Source of the DNA: Streptomyces californicus
Lineage (GTDB): Bacteria > Actinomycetota > Actinomycetes > Streptomycetales > Streptomycetaceae
Direction of reading: 5' to 3'
DNA: 64,000 nt
Assembly (NCBI RefSeq): GCF_000717645.1
Contig: NZ_JNZZ01000002.1
Location: 124,001 to 188,000, forward strand
The translations under genes were made by a program, and so were the position numbers. Within the stretch, counting starts at the first letter, position 1. Every line of letters starts with the position of its first letter. The notes under the pieces are model-generated. The model saw nothing but the letters and a program-made list of their open reading frames with translations, did no database searches and was not told the origin of the DNA. Of the stretch, positions 43,099-51,659 are shown piece by piece.

Positions 43099-44055
43099 AT
43101 GGAGAGCAAGGATTCCGGTGGCGGGGCGGCGAACCGAACCCGTCGGCCGTCACTGTTGAGGCGCGCGTCAGCGGTGCTCGCCCTGCCGGCGGCTCCGCTG
43201 TACGCCGCCTTCCTCTCCTACCTCGTCTACCACCCGCCGCGCCGGCCCCACCACCGGAGCCCGGAGGAATTCGGCCTCCCCGCGACGGAGTTGACCATCC
43301 CGTGGGCCGAAGGGAAGGGCCCCGGGCGGAGCCTGCACGTCTGGCTCTGCCCCGGGAGCGAGGACCGGGTCGTGGTGATCGGGCACGGGATCGGGCTGAG
43401 CAAGTCGGCGAGCCTGGCCCAGGCCAAGTTCCTGCACGAGGCCGGGTACACCGTCGCGCTGTTCGACCACCGCAACCACGGCCGGAGCGGCACCGACCGC
43501 GCCTTCTGGGGGCTGAGCCGCCGCCACACCGACGACGTGGAACGCGTCCTGACCCACCTGCGGGAACAGGGCGGTTACGCGGCGGCGAAGTTCGCGGTCT
43601 TCGGATTCTCCTTCTCCACCTTCCCGTCGTTCTACCTGCTGCGGCGACCGGGGAGCGGTCTCGAGGCCATCGTCTGCGACAGCGGACCGGCGCTCGAACT
43701 GCCGCCGCTGTTCCGCAACTTCATCGCGGCGAAGGGCGTTCCGGTGCCCGCTCCGCTGCGCACGGCTCCTTCGCTCGGGCTGTTGAGCCGGGTGTTCGGC
43801 TCGGTCGGCACCGCGATGCTCCAGGCCCAGTGGCCGCCGCCGGCCGAGGGCGCGTACACGAGGACGCCCGTGCTCATGATGGTGGGGGACAGCGACCGGA
43901 TCATCCCGGTCGAGAGCGTGCGCGCCCTCGCCGACCGCTACCCGAACGCGGAGGTACGGGTGTTGCCGGAGACGGACCACCTGCAGGGGATGAAGTCCTG
44001 CCCCGAGCAGTACCAGGAGGCCGTACTGGACTTCCTCAAGCGGGCGTTCGGATGA
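43099..44055 (+). CDS. Alpha/beta hydrolase with N-terminal membrane-like segment, paralog 2
   Basis: A 318-residue paralog of the gene at 36952. It starts with a hydrophobic helix (AVLALPAAPLYAAFLSYLVYHPPRR), then VVVIGHGIGLSKSASLAQAKFL, FDHRNHGRSG, nucleophile Ser in FGFSFSTFPSFY, the acid in VGDSDRIIPVES and His in ETDHLQGM. GGGGGAACCTG precedes ATG 43099. Two diverged copies in one operon suggest successive or complementary steps on a membrane-associated lipid-like product (inference). Confidence 0.78.
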   Translation: MESKDSGGGAANRTRRPSLLRRASAVLALPAAPLYAAFLSYLVYHPPRRPHHRSPEEFGLPATELTIPWAEGKGPGRSLHVWLCPGSEDRVVVIGHGIGLSKSASLAQAKFLHEAGYTVALFDHRNHGRSGTDRAFWGLSRRHTDDVERVLTHLREQGGYAAAKFAVFGFSFSTFPSFYLLRRPGSGLEAIVCDSGPALELPPLFRNFIAAKGVPVPAPLRTAPSLGLLSRVFGSVGTAMLQAQWPPPAEGAYTRTPVLMMVGDSDRIIPVESVRALADRYPNAEVRVLPETDHLQGMKSCPEQYQEAVLDFLKRAFG

Positions 44056-44597
44056 GCCCCGCGCTGCCGGATCCGCGCGCCTGGGGCACCCGCCCCGAGG
44101 AGATGGCGACCTCCTACCCCTGCGACGGGCTGCTCACCGGCGCCGTCGAGGAGTGGTACCGGGCGGTCACCGTCCGGGCCGACCGGGCGACGGTCTTCCG
44201 CTGGCTGTGCCAGCTGAAGGTCGCGCCCTACAGCTACGACCTGCTCGACAACTTCGGCCGCCGAAGCCCCCGGAAGCTGACTCCGGGGGCGGACGAGCTG
44301 GAGACCGGACAGCGGGTCATGACGATCTTCGAGCTCACCGGCTTCGAACGGGACCGCCACCTCACGATGCTGCTCGACACGCCCTGGGCGCGGCGGGCGT
44401 TCGGCGGCTTCGCGTTGAGCTACACCGTGCGGGACGAGGGCCCGGACGCCACCCGGCTGGTGGTGAAGCTGCTGGTGCGAACCGGCTCCGGACCGATCCG
44501 GTCACTCCGCGGCAGAGGGATGGCCTGGGGCGATCTCATGATGATGCGGTGCCAGTTGAAGACGCTCCGCGAACTGGCCGAGACAGTCGGCCGATAG
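44052..44597 (+). CDS. SRPBCC-family (START/polyketide cyclase-like) protein
   Basis: A 181-residue SRPBCC-fold protein: WYRAVTVRADRATVFRWLCQLKVAPYSYDLLDNFGRRSPRKL at the N terminus, MTIFELTGFERDRHLTMLLDTPWARRAFGGFALSYTVRDEG in the middle, and a C-terminal helix MMMRCQLKTLRELAE. The fold encloses a hydrophobic ligand cavity. It overlaps the hydrolase stop (ATGA) and is the last gene of the operon. It may bind, present or cyclise the product. Confidence 0.75.
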   Translation: MSPALPDPRAWGTRPEEMATSYPCDGLLTGAVEEWYRAVTVRADRATVFRWLCQLKVAPYSYDLLDNFGRRSPRKLTPGADELETGQRVMTIFELTGFERDRHLTMLLDTPWARRAFGGFALSYTVRDEGPDATRLVVKLLVRTGSGPIRSLRGRGMAWGDLMMMRCQLKTLRELAETVGR

Positions 44598-44617
44598 CCT
44601 CCGCCCGGGCCGCCACG

Positions 44618-44660
44618 CGCCCCGGTCGTGAGCGCCGGACCGGCGCCCGCGACCGGGGCG
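44618..44660 (+). terminator. Hairpin terminator at end of PKS operon
   Basis: An outer 11-bp stem pairs 44618-44628 with 44650-44660; an inner stem pairs 44632-44638 with 44640-44646. It starts 20 bases after the last stop of the operon. The structure separates the biosynthetic operon from the exporter, which therefore needs its own promoter. Confidence 0.75.
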
Positions 44661-44702
44661 TTCTCGTTCCGCGCGGGGCGTCCGTGCTGTCCTCCGAAAC
44701 CT

Positions 44703-44724
44703 GCTTGGCAGTTAACTGCCAAGC
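44703..44724. promoter_or_regulatory. Perfect 22-bp palindrome upstream of the exporter
   Basis: Positions 44703-44724 form a perfect palindrome with core TTGGCAGTTAACTGCCAA. A TTGACT hexamer at 44737-44742 lies just downstream and could be a -35 element. The inner 14 bases (GGCAGTTAACTGCC, 44707-44720) match 12 of 14 at 16765-16778 and 12 of 14 at 28064-28077. It is a probable operator for a dimeric cluster regulator. Confidence 0.8.
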
Positions 44725-44865
44725 ATCTGCACTTTGTTGACTCTCCGGCGACGACGCCCGGACGATCGTTCACATGCGGTGACGGCTCCGGAGCGGAGCG
44801 CCGCCCCGGGTGAGCATCTCGCGGGTCGGGACCGCACACCCGGATGCGGAGAGGGCTCTACACAC

Positions 44866-46416
44866 ATGGCTCAGCAACTCGACGGGCTCGCGTCGGACCA
44901 GGACCCGCCGAACACGGCGGAGGGATCGGGAGCCCGCCGGTGGCTGGCGCTGGGCGTCCTGATGCTCGCCCAGTTCACCGTCTGGCTCGACAACACGATC
45001 CTCAACGTCGCGCTCAACACGCTGGCTTCCCCGACCGAGGGGCTCGGGGCCACGACCAACGAACTTCAGTGGAGCATCAGCTCCTACACCCTGGTCTTCG
45101 CCGTCATGCTGTTCACCGGCGGAGCCCTGGGCGACCGCTACGGCCACCGCCGGCTGCTGGTGATCGGCATGGCGTTGTTCGGCGCGGCCTCGCTCTGGGC
45201 CGGAATGTCGACCGGTGTCACCGAACTGATCATCGCGCGCGGTGCGATGGGGGTGGGCAGCGCGCTGATCATGCCCGCCACCCTGTCCCTGATCTCCGCC
45301 GTCTTCAGCGAGCGCGAGCGTCCGATGGCCATCGCGATCTGGTCCGGCGCCAGCGGGCTCGCCATCGCCGCCGGCCCCCTGGTCGGCGGTGCGCTGCTGG
45401 AGAGGTTCTGGTGGGGTTCGGTCTTCGTGGTGAACCTCCCCATCGTCGGCGTCGCCCTGCTGGGCGTGATGTTCCTGCTGCCGGCGGCCCGGAGCGTGAA
45501 CCGCGTCAAACTCGACCCGCTCGGCGTCCTCCTGTCGATGATCGGTCTGCTGGCCCTGGTCTACGGCCTGATCGAGGGCGGGCACCGCAACGAGTGGACC
45601 AGCCCGCTCGTCGTGGGCTCCCTGGTCGGCGGACTGCTCGTGCTGGTGGTGTTCGTACGGATCGAACTCCGGGTGGAGAACCCGAGCTTCGACGTGCGGC
45701 TCTTCCGCAGCGGCAAGTTCACGGGGGCCAGCGTCGCGGTGATGCTCACCTTCTTCAGCCTCAGCGGCTCGATGTTCTACACCTCCTTCTACCTGCAGGG
45801 GGCGCTGGGGCAGACGCCGTTCGAGGCGGGGCTGAACCTGATCCCGGTGGCGGTCGGGGTCCTGCTGGGCGCCCCCGTCTCGGCGGCCCTGGTCCGCAAG
45901 CTGGGGCTCGGACCCGTGGTGGCCACGGCGATGATGGTGGCGGCGCTCACCTTCCTCGCCTACACCTGGCTCGACCTGACCACCGCCATGCCGTGGTTCT
46001 GGCTGCTCCTGACGGCGCAGGGCCTGGCGATGGGGTCGGCCGTCGCGCCGACCACGGAAGCCATCATGGCGGTGCTGCCGCCCGACCGCACCGGGGCCGG
46101 ATCGGCGGTCAACAACTCCATGCGCCAGATCGGCGGCGTGCTCGGCGTCGCGATCCTGGGATCCCTGCTCAGCAGCGTGTACGCGGCCGACGTCGCCCCT
46201 GACCTGGAGGCCCTCCCCGCCCCGGTGAAGGAGACGGCGGAGCAGTCCGCCGAGGCCACCCGCCAGGTGGCGGCGGAGGCGTCGCTGCCCGAACTGGTGG
46301 GCGCGGCGAACGACAGCTTCCTGTACGCCATGCATGTGACCTCCGTCGTCGGAGCCGGCGTGGCGTTCCTCGGCGCCGTCGTCATCTGGTTCTCGTTCAG
46401 GTCGAAGCGCGGCTGA
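44866..46416 (+). CDS. DHA2-family MFS drug/metabolite exporter (14-TM)
   Basis: A 516-residue EmrB/QacA-type transporter. Typical features are FTVWLDNTILNVALNTL in TM1 (motif D1 region), GDRYGHRRLLVIGMALFG (motif A), the antiporter motif region GASGLAIAAGPLVGGALLE, and about 14 hydrophobic segments ending in VTSVVGAGVAFLGAVVIWFSF. The ATG at 44866 gives a 30-residue cytoplasmic lead before TM1; in-frame starts upstream to 44734 would add an arginine-rich tract and lie in the promoter. It has its own promoter region with the palindrome and is the likely exporter and self-resistance pump of the locus. Confidence 0.92.
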   Translation: MAQQLDGLASDQDPPNTAEGSGARRWLALGVLMLAQFTVWLDNTILNVALNTLASPTEGLGATTNELQWSISSYTLVFAVMLFTGGALGDRYGHRRLLVIGMALFGAASLWAGMSTGVTELIIARGAMGVGSALIMPATLSLISAVFSERERPMAIAIWSGASGLAIAAGPLVGGALLERFWWGSVFVVNLPIVGVALLGVMFLLPAARSVNRVKLDPLGVLLSMIGLLALVYGLIEGGHRNEWTSPLVVGSLVGGLLVLVVFVRIELRVENPSFDVRLFRSGKFTGASVAVMLTFFSLSGSMFYTSFYLQGALGQTPFEAGLNLIPVAVGVLLGAPVSAALVRKLGLGPVVATAMMVAALTFLAYTWLDLTTAMPWFWLLLTAQGLAMGSAVAPTTEAIMAVLPPDRTGAGSAVNNSMRQIGGVLGVAILGSLLSSVYAADVAPDLEALPAPVKETAEQSAEATRQVAAEASLPELVGAANDSFLYAMHVTSVVGAGVAFLGAVVIWFSFRSKRG

Positions 46417-46642
46417 GCCCCCGGCCCCGCGACGCGCGCCCGGTCGGCCCGCCGACGTGGCTGCCCACGCCCGGTCGTGGCGACTGCGCCAGGTACGCCC
46501 GCTCCTGCCGTCGGCCCCGCGACCCACGCCCCGCTCGTGCCGCCGAGTCGGCTCCCCACACCCGCTCGTGCCGCCGACTCCCGTACCCGGACCGGGCCGT
46601 GGCAGGAAGCGGACACGGGCCGGGACAGTGGTCCGCCGCTGT
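46417..46642. other. Non-coding gap with degenerate CGCTCGTGCCGCCGA repeats
   Basis: The first 225 bases of the 304-base gap between exporter and acyl-CoA dehydrogenase hold degenerate direct repeats of a unit like CCACGCCCGCTCGTGCCGCCGA (near 46467, 46523 and 46554, spaced about 56 and 31 bases). No ORF or clear terminator is supported. The operator array follows at 46643. Confidence 0.5.
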
Positions 46643-46679
46643 GCTACTGCTGGGTAGCGAGAAAGCTACCTGTCGGTAG
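46643..46679. promoter_or_regulatory. Four alternating inverted half-sites GCTAC/GTAGC before the acyl-CoA dehydrogenase
   Basis: GCTAC 46643-46647, GTAGC 46654-46658, GCTACC 46665-46670 and GGTAG 46675-46679 alternate in orientation, with starts 11, 11 and 10 bases apart. The last two make CTACC-TGTC-GGTAG, a palindrome of TetR-operator type. The array ends 42 bases before the start codon and should overlap the promoter. Confidence 0.75.
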
Positions 46680-46720
46680 GGGTGCTGCGCAGGGCAGCGC
46701 TCCGAGGTGTCGGAGGAACC

Positions 46721-48547
46721 ATGGGGCACTACAAGTCCAACCTGCGCGACCTGGAGTTCAACCTCTTCGAGGTGTTCGGCGCCCAGGAGCGTTACGGAGT
46801 CGGTCCGTTCGCCGAGATGGACCAGGACACCGCACGGAACGTCCTGGTCGAGGTGGAGCGGCTGGCGGCCGGCGAACTGGCCGACTCCTTCGCCGACGCG
46901 GACCGCACGCCTCCGGTCTTCGATCCGCAAACCGGCTCCGCCTGCCTTCCCGAGGGGTTCAAGAAGTCCTACAAGGCGTTCCTCGACTCCGAATGGTGGC
47001 GGCTCGGCCTGGCGGAAGGGCTGGGCGGCGAACCCTGCCCCCCGTCGCTGTTCTGGTCGATGGGGGAGCTGGTCCTGGGCGCCAACCCGGCGCTGTGGAT
47101 GTACACCGGTTTCCCGTCCTTCGCCTCGGTGATCTTCCGCCTGGGAACCGAGGAGCAGCGGAAGATCGCCCGGCGGATGGTGGACGGGCGCTGGGGCGCG
47201 ACGATGGTCCTCACCGAACCGGACGCGGGATCGGACGTCGGCGCCGCTCGCACGACGGCCCGCCGCCAGGACGACGGGTCGTGGCACCTGGAGGGCGTCA
47301 AGCGCTTCATCACCGGCGGTGAGCACGATCTCGCGGAGAACATCGTCCACTTCGTCCTGGCGCGCCCCGAGGGCGCGGGCGCGGGGACCAAGGGGCTCTC
47401 GCTCTTCCTGGTGCCGAAGTTCACGTTCGACTGGGACACCGGTGAGCTCGGCGAGCGCAACGGGGTGTACGCCACCAACGTCGAACGCAAGATGGGCCTC
47501 AAGGCGTCCACCACCTGCGAACTGACCTTCGGCGCCGACCGGCCCGCCAAGGGCTGGCAGCTCGGCGAGCGGCACGACGGCATCCGGCAGATGTTCACGA
47601 TCATCGAGTTCGCCCGGATGCTGGTCGGGACGAAGGCCATCGCCACGCTCTCGACCGGCTACCTCAACGCACTCGACTACGCCAAGTCCAGGGTGCAGGG
47701 CCCGGACCTGGCCGCCTTCGCCGACAAGGACTCGCCCCGGGTCGCGATCACCCGCCACCCCGACGTGCGGCGCTCACTGCTCGGACAGAAGGCGTACGCC
47801 GAGGGCATGCGGGCCCTGATGCTCCACACCGCCACCGTCCAGGACCGGATCGCCGAGGCCGAGCACCGCGGGGAACCCGTCGACCGGCTGCGGGGCATGA
47901 ACGACCTGCTGCTGCCGATCGTCAAGGGCTACGGCTCGGAGAAGTCGTACGACCAGCTGACGGAGTGCCTCCAGACCCTGGGAGGCTCGGGCTACCTCCA
48001 GGACTACCCGATCGAGCAGTACATCCGGGACGCCAAGATCGACAGCCTCTACGAGGGCACCACGGCCATCCAGGGCATGGACTTCTTCTTCCGGAAGATC
48101 GTCAAGGATTCCGGTCAGGCGTTCACCGCTCTCGTCGAGGAGATCCGCGCGTTCGTCGGGCGGGAGCCCGGCGGTACGGAGACGGAAGCCGCGCGCGAGC
48201 TGCTGACCGCCGCGCTGGACGGTCTCGAAGGGATGCTCGGGGCGATGCTGGGGCAGCTCACCGAGGCCCAGTCGGAGCCGCGCAACATGCACAGGGTGGG
48301 GCAGCACACCACCAGGCTGCTCTTCGCCGCCGGGGACGTCGTCGTGGCGTACCTGCTCCAGCGGCAGGCGGAAGTGGCGCTGCGGAAGCTGCCGACCGCC
48401 TCCGCCCGGGACCAGGCGTTCTACCGGGGCAAGGTGGCCGCCGCGCGCTTCTTCGCCCGCGAGGTCCTGCCGCTCGTGCCCCCGCAGCGGACGATCGTGG
48501 AGCAGGCCGACCTCTCGCTGATGGACCTCCCGGAGGACGCGTTCTGA
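46721..48547 (+). CDS. Acyl-CoA dehydrogenase (FadE5-like, long form)
   Basis: A 608-residue flavoenzyme of the long acyl-CoA dehydrogenase group with a C-terminal extension domain. Visible are MVLTEPDAGSDVGAARTTA (FAD/substrate loop), GVKRFITGGEHD, TLGGSGYLQDYPIEQYIRDAKIDSLYEGTTAIQGMDFFFRKIVKD with the catalytic Glu in the YEGT motif, and a helical C terminus. CGGAGGA precedes ATG 46721. It may serve general beta-oxidation or supply/recycle acyl chains for the neighbouring locus; the different control elements argue for separate regulation. Confidence 0.9.
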   Translation: MGHYKSNLRDLEFNLFEVFGAQERYGVGPFAEMDQDTARNVLVEVERLAAGELADSFADADRTPPVFDPQTGSACLPEGFKKSYKAFLDSEWWRLGLAEGLGGEPCPPSLFWSMGELVLGANPALWMYTGFPSFASVIFRLGTEEQRKIARRMVDGRWGATMVLTEPDAGSDVGAARTTARRQDDGSWHLEGVKRFITGGEHDLAENIVHFVLARPEGAGAGTKGLSLFLVPKFTFDWDTGELGERNGVYATNVERKMGLKASTTCELTFGADRPAKGWQLGERHDGIRQMFTIIEFARMLVGTKAIATLSTGYLNALDYAKSRVQGPDLAAFADKDSPRVAITRHPDVRRSLLGQKAYAEGMRALMLHTATVQDRIAEAEHRGEPVDRLRGMNDLLLPIVKGYGSEKSYDQLTECLQTLGGSGYLQDYPIEQYIRDAKIDSLYEGTTAIQGMDFFFRKIVKDSGQAFTALVEEIRAFVGREPGGTETEAARELLTAALDGLEGMLGAMLGQLTEAQSEPRNMHRVGQHTTRLLFAAGDVVVAYLLQRQAEVALRKLPTASARDQAFYRGKVAAARFFAREVLPLVPPQRTIVEQADLSLMDLPEDAF

Positions 48548-48826
48548 GAACCGGCCCCCCGTCCCGCGCGCGTCGCCGCACCTGACTCCGGTCGACCGGA
48601 GCCCTTTCCCGCGGCGATGTCGCGCGGAGTGCGGAGCCGGCGATCTAGCGCGGAGTGCGGAGTGCAGCGCGGCGGCACCGGAACGCGCGGTGCCGCCGCC
48701 CCTCGTGGAACCGCCCCTACACGTCACGCTGTGCACCGGCCCATCACGCACCGCACCCCTCCCGTCACCCCCACCTCTCCCGTCACGATCAGGTATCGGC
48801 CACGGGAGGGGTCTTGCTTCGAGCCA
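48548..48826. other. Intergenic region with a 26-bp direct repeat
   Basis: The 392-base gap before the ribose regulator holds GCGCGGAGTGCGGAG twice (48622-48636 and 48648-48662, 26 bases apart). No coding region or clear hairpin is evident in this part. The twin LacI-type operators occupy 48827-48862. Confidence 0.6.
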
Positions 48827-48862
48827 TGTAATCGATTCCAATCATCCGTGTAATCGATTCCA
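48827..48862. promoter_or_regulatory. Twin LacI-family operators upstream of the ribose operon
   Basis: TGTAATCGATTCCA occurs twice, at 48827-48840 and 48849-48862, with starts 22 bases apart. The core AATCGATT is a perfect palindrome with central CG, typical of LacI-family sites. The pair lies 78 bases upstream of the regulator start and probably mediates sugar-inducible control of the whole operon, including autoregulation. Confidence 0.82.
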
Positions 48863-48939
48863 CGGCGTCGTGGTCCGGTCCCCACCGGTCGGCTCCCAGG
48901 TTTCGAGGTGTACGGAAAACACAAGGAGGTGGTCCGGAC

Positions 48940-49956
48940 ATGGCGGGCATCAAGGATGTCGCGGCCGAGGCGGGGGTGTCCGTCGCCACGGTGTCGCGTG
49001 TGCTGAACGGCCATCCGTCCGTCAGCCAGGAGGCGCGTACCCGCGTCCTCGCCGCCGTCGAGGCCCTCGGCTACCGGCCCAACGCGGTGGCCCGATCGCT
49101 GCGCACCGCCCAGACCCGCACGCTCGGCCTGGTCATCAGCGACGTGCTCAACCCGTACTTCACCGAGCTGGCCCGCTTCGTCGAGGAGGAGGCCCGCGCC
49201 CTCGGCTACAGCGTCATCATCGGCAACGCCGACGAGCGGCCCGACCTCCAGGACCACCACGTCCGCACGCTCATCGACCGCAGGATCGACGGCCTCCTCG
49301 TCTCGCCCGCCGACGGCGGCACCCCGCTCCTGCGGGACGTCGCCCTGAGCGGCACCCCGATGGTCTTCGTCGACCGCTGGATCCCCGGCATCGACGTCCC
49401 CGTCGTCCGGGCCGACGGGACGGGAGCGGTCAGGGACCTCGTCGCACATCTGCACGGTCTCGGCCACCGCCGGCTCGCCATCATCGCCGGGCCCGCCGCC
49501 ACGACCACCGGCGACGAGCGTGTCGAGGCGTTCCGCGGCGCGCTGCGGGACCACGGGCTGGCTCTGCCCGACGCCTACATCGGGCAGGGCGACTTCCAGG
49601 CCGCCAGCGGACGCCGGGCCACCGAAGGCTTCCTGGAGCTGGCCGAACCGCCCGAGGTCGTCTTCGCCGCAGACAATCTGATGGCCCTCGGGGCGCTGGA
49701 CGCGATCCGGGCCCGGGGCCTGCGGGTCCCGGACGACATCGCGCTCGCCGCCTTCGACGACATCCCGTGGTTCGTCCACACCGGTCCGCCGATCACCGCC
49801 GTCGCCCAGCCCACCGCCGACCTGGCGCGGGCCGCCGTACGCGCGCTCGCCGACCGGATCGAAGGGCGGACCCCGCAGTCCGTCACCCTGCCCGCCCGCC
49901 TCGTCGTACGCCGCTCGTGCGGCGAGGCCGCACCGAACGAGAGGAGCGACCGTTGA
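48940..49956 (+). CDS. rbsR: LacI-family transcriptional regulator of ribose operon
   Basis: A 338-residue repressor. The N-terminal HTH is GIKDVAAEAGVSVATVSRVLNGHPSVSQEARTRVLAAVEALGYRPNAVARSLR. The periplasmic-binding-protein-like sensor domain contains LVISDVLNPYFTELARFVEE, VFVDRWIPGIDVPVVRADG and FAADNLMALGALDAI. A strong AAGGAGGT precedes ATG 48940. The stop overlaps the TTG start of the transporter ATPase. The ligand is inferred to be ribose from the downstream genes. Confidence 0.9.
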   Translation: MAGIKDVAAEAGVSVATVSRVLNGHPSVSQEARTRVLAAVEALGYRPNAVARSLRTAQTRTLGLVISDVLNPYFTELARFVEEEARALGYSVIIGNADERPDLQDHHVRTLIDRRIDGLLVSPADGGTPLLRDVALSGTPMVFVDRWIPGIDVPVVRADGTGAVRDLVAHLHGLGHRRLAIIAGPAATTTGDERVEAFRGALRDHGLALPDAYIGQGDFQAASGRRATEGFLELAEPPEVVFAADNLMALGALDAIRARGLRVPDDIALAAFDDIPWFVHTGPPITAVAQPTADLARAAVRALADRIEGRTPQSVTLPARLVVRRSCGEAAPNERSDR

Positions 49957-51659
49957 CCGCCCCGAAGGAGCAACGGGCCACCGCCCCGGACGAGTTGCTG
50001 CGCATCGAAGGTCTGCGCAAGACCTTCCCGGGCGTCGTGGCGCTCGACAACGTCGACTTCGACCTCCGCAGAGGCGAGGTGCACGTCCTGCTCGGCGAGA
50101 ACGGCGCGGGCAAGAGCACCCTCATCAAGATGCTCTCCGGCGCCTACCGTCCCGACCGCGGCCGCATCCTGGCGGAGGGCCGCGAGGTGCGCATCGACGG
50201 CGCGCAGGACGCCGAACGGCTCGGCATCGCCACCATCTACCAGGAGTTCAACCTCGTACCCGACCTCACCGTCGCCGAGAACATCTTCCTGGGCCGCCAG
50301 CCGCGCCGCTTCGGACTCGTCGACCACCGCCGGATGCGGCAGGACGCGGAGCGGCTCCTGCACCGGGTCGGGGTGGACGTGCGGCCCGAGGCGAAGGTCC
50401 GTGAACTGGGCATCGCGCGGCTCCAGATGGTGGAGATCGCCAAGGCGCTCAGCCTGGAGGCCCGAGTCCTGATCATGGACGAGCCGACCGCCGTCCTCAC
50501 CTCCGAGGAGGTCGACAAGCTCTTCGCGATCGTCCGCCGGCTGCGCGAGGACGGCGTCGGGATCGTCTTCATCACCCACCACCTGGAGGAGATCGCGGCG
50601 CTCGGCGACCGGGTCACCGTCCTGCGCGACGGCCGCAGCGTCGACCAGGTCCCGGCCTCGACGCCCGAGGACGAACTCGTCCAGCTCATGGTCGGCCGCA
50701 GCATCGAGCAGCAGTACCCGCGCGAACGCCCCGACACCGGCGACGCGTTGCTGTCCGTGCGCGGACTCACGCGCGACGGCGTCTTCCACGACGTCAGCTT
50801 CGACGTCCACGCGGGCGAGGTCGTCGGCCTCGCCGGACTCGTCGGCGCCGGCCGTACGGAGGTGGCGCGCGCGGTGTTCGGCGCCGACCCGTACGACACC
50901 GGCACCGTCGACGTACGCGGCGCACGTCTGGCCCGGCACGACGTGCCCGCCGCCATGGGCGCCGGGCTCGGCCTCGTCCCGGAGGACCGCAAGGGCCAGG
51001 GCCTCGTGCTCGACGCCTCCGTGCAGGAGAACCTGGGCCTGGTCACCCTGCGCTCCGCGACCCGCTCCGGGCTCGTGGACCTGAAGGGCCAGCGCACCGC
51101 CGCCGCCCGCATCGCGCGGCAGCTCGGCGTCCGCATGTCCGGCCTCGGCCAGCACGTGCGCACCCTGTCCGGCGGCAACCAGCAGAAGGTCGTCATCGGC
51201 AAATGGCTGCTGGCCGACACCCGGGTGCTCATCCTGGACGAACCCACCCGGGGCATCGACGTCGGTGCCAAGGTCGAGATCTACCAGCTCATCAACGAGC
51301 TGACCGCCTCCGGCCACGCCGTCCTGATGATCTCCAGCGATCTGCCCGAAGTGCTCGGCATGAGCGACCGGGTGCTCGTCATGGCCCAGGGGCGCATCGC
51401 CGGGGAACTCCCCGCCGGTGAGGCCACCCAGGACGCGGTGATGGCCCTCGCGGTCGGCGCCCCGCCCTCCACCGAGGTTTCGCCCTCCGCGACCCGGCCC
51501 TCCACCGAGGTCCCGCTCACCAAGGCCCCGCCCTCCACCGCGACCCGGCCCCCCACCGAGGCCCCGCCCTCCACCGAGGCCCCGGCCACCGGCCGGGGAG
51601 GCACCCCCACCGAACACCCCGCACCGAAGAACGAAGAGGAGGGCCCCCGTGGCCACTGA
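49953..51659 (+). CDS. rbsA: Ribose ABC transporter ATP-binding protein with Pro/Thr/Ser-rich tail
   Basis: A 568-residue tandem ABC ATPase. The first domain has GENGAGKSTLIKML (Walker A) and LIMDEPTAVL (Walker B). The second is degenerate at Walker A (GLVGAGRTEVARAVF) but keeps the signature LSGGNQQKVVIGKW and ILDEPTRGIDVGAK, as in sugar-importing RbsA/MglA proteins. The start is TTG 49953 (TTGA overlap with rbsR, GAGGAG seven bases upstream); no better start is in frame. Residues about 507-568 form a Pro/Thr/Ser/Glu-rich repetitive tail (PPSTE-type units) not found in normal RbsA, ending just inside the next gene. Confidence 0.9.
   Translation: MTAPKEQRATAPDELLRIEGLRKTFPGVVALDNVDFDLRRGEVHVLLGENGAGKSTLIKMLSGAYRPDRGRILAEGREVRIDGAQDAERLGIATIYQEFNLVPDLTVAENIFLGRQPRRFGLVDHRRMRQDAERLLHRVGVDVRPEAKVRELGIARLQMVEIAKALSLEARVLIMDEPTAVLTSEEVDKLFAIVRRLREDGVGIVFITHHLEEIAALGDRVTVLRDGRSVDQVPASTPEDELVQLMVGRSIEQQYPRERPDTGDALLSVRGLTRDGVFHDVSFDVHAGEVVGLAGLVGAGRTEVARAVFGADPYDTGTVDVRGARLARHDVPAAMGAGLGLVPEDRKGQGLVLDASVQENLGLVTLRSATRSGLVDLKGQRTAAARIARQLGVRMSGLGQHVRTLSGGNQQKVVIGKWLLADTRVLILDEPTRGIDVGAKVEIYQLINELTASGHAVLMISSDLPEVLGMSDRVLVMAQGRIAGELPAGEATQDAVMALAVGAPPSTEVSPSATRPSTEVPLTKAPPSTATRPPTEAPPSTEAPATGRGGTPTEHPAPKNEEEGPRGH

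Noticed and set aside
28238..44597. Aryl polyene or aromatic type II polyketide cluster
   Set aside because: No ammonia lyase, aryl-CoA loading, glycosyltransferase, aromatase or typical cyclase is present, and a FabI-like reductase and DsrE trio are extra.
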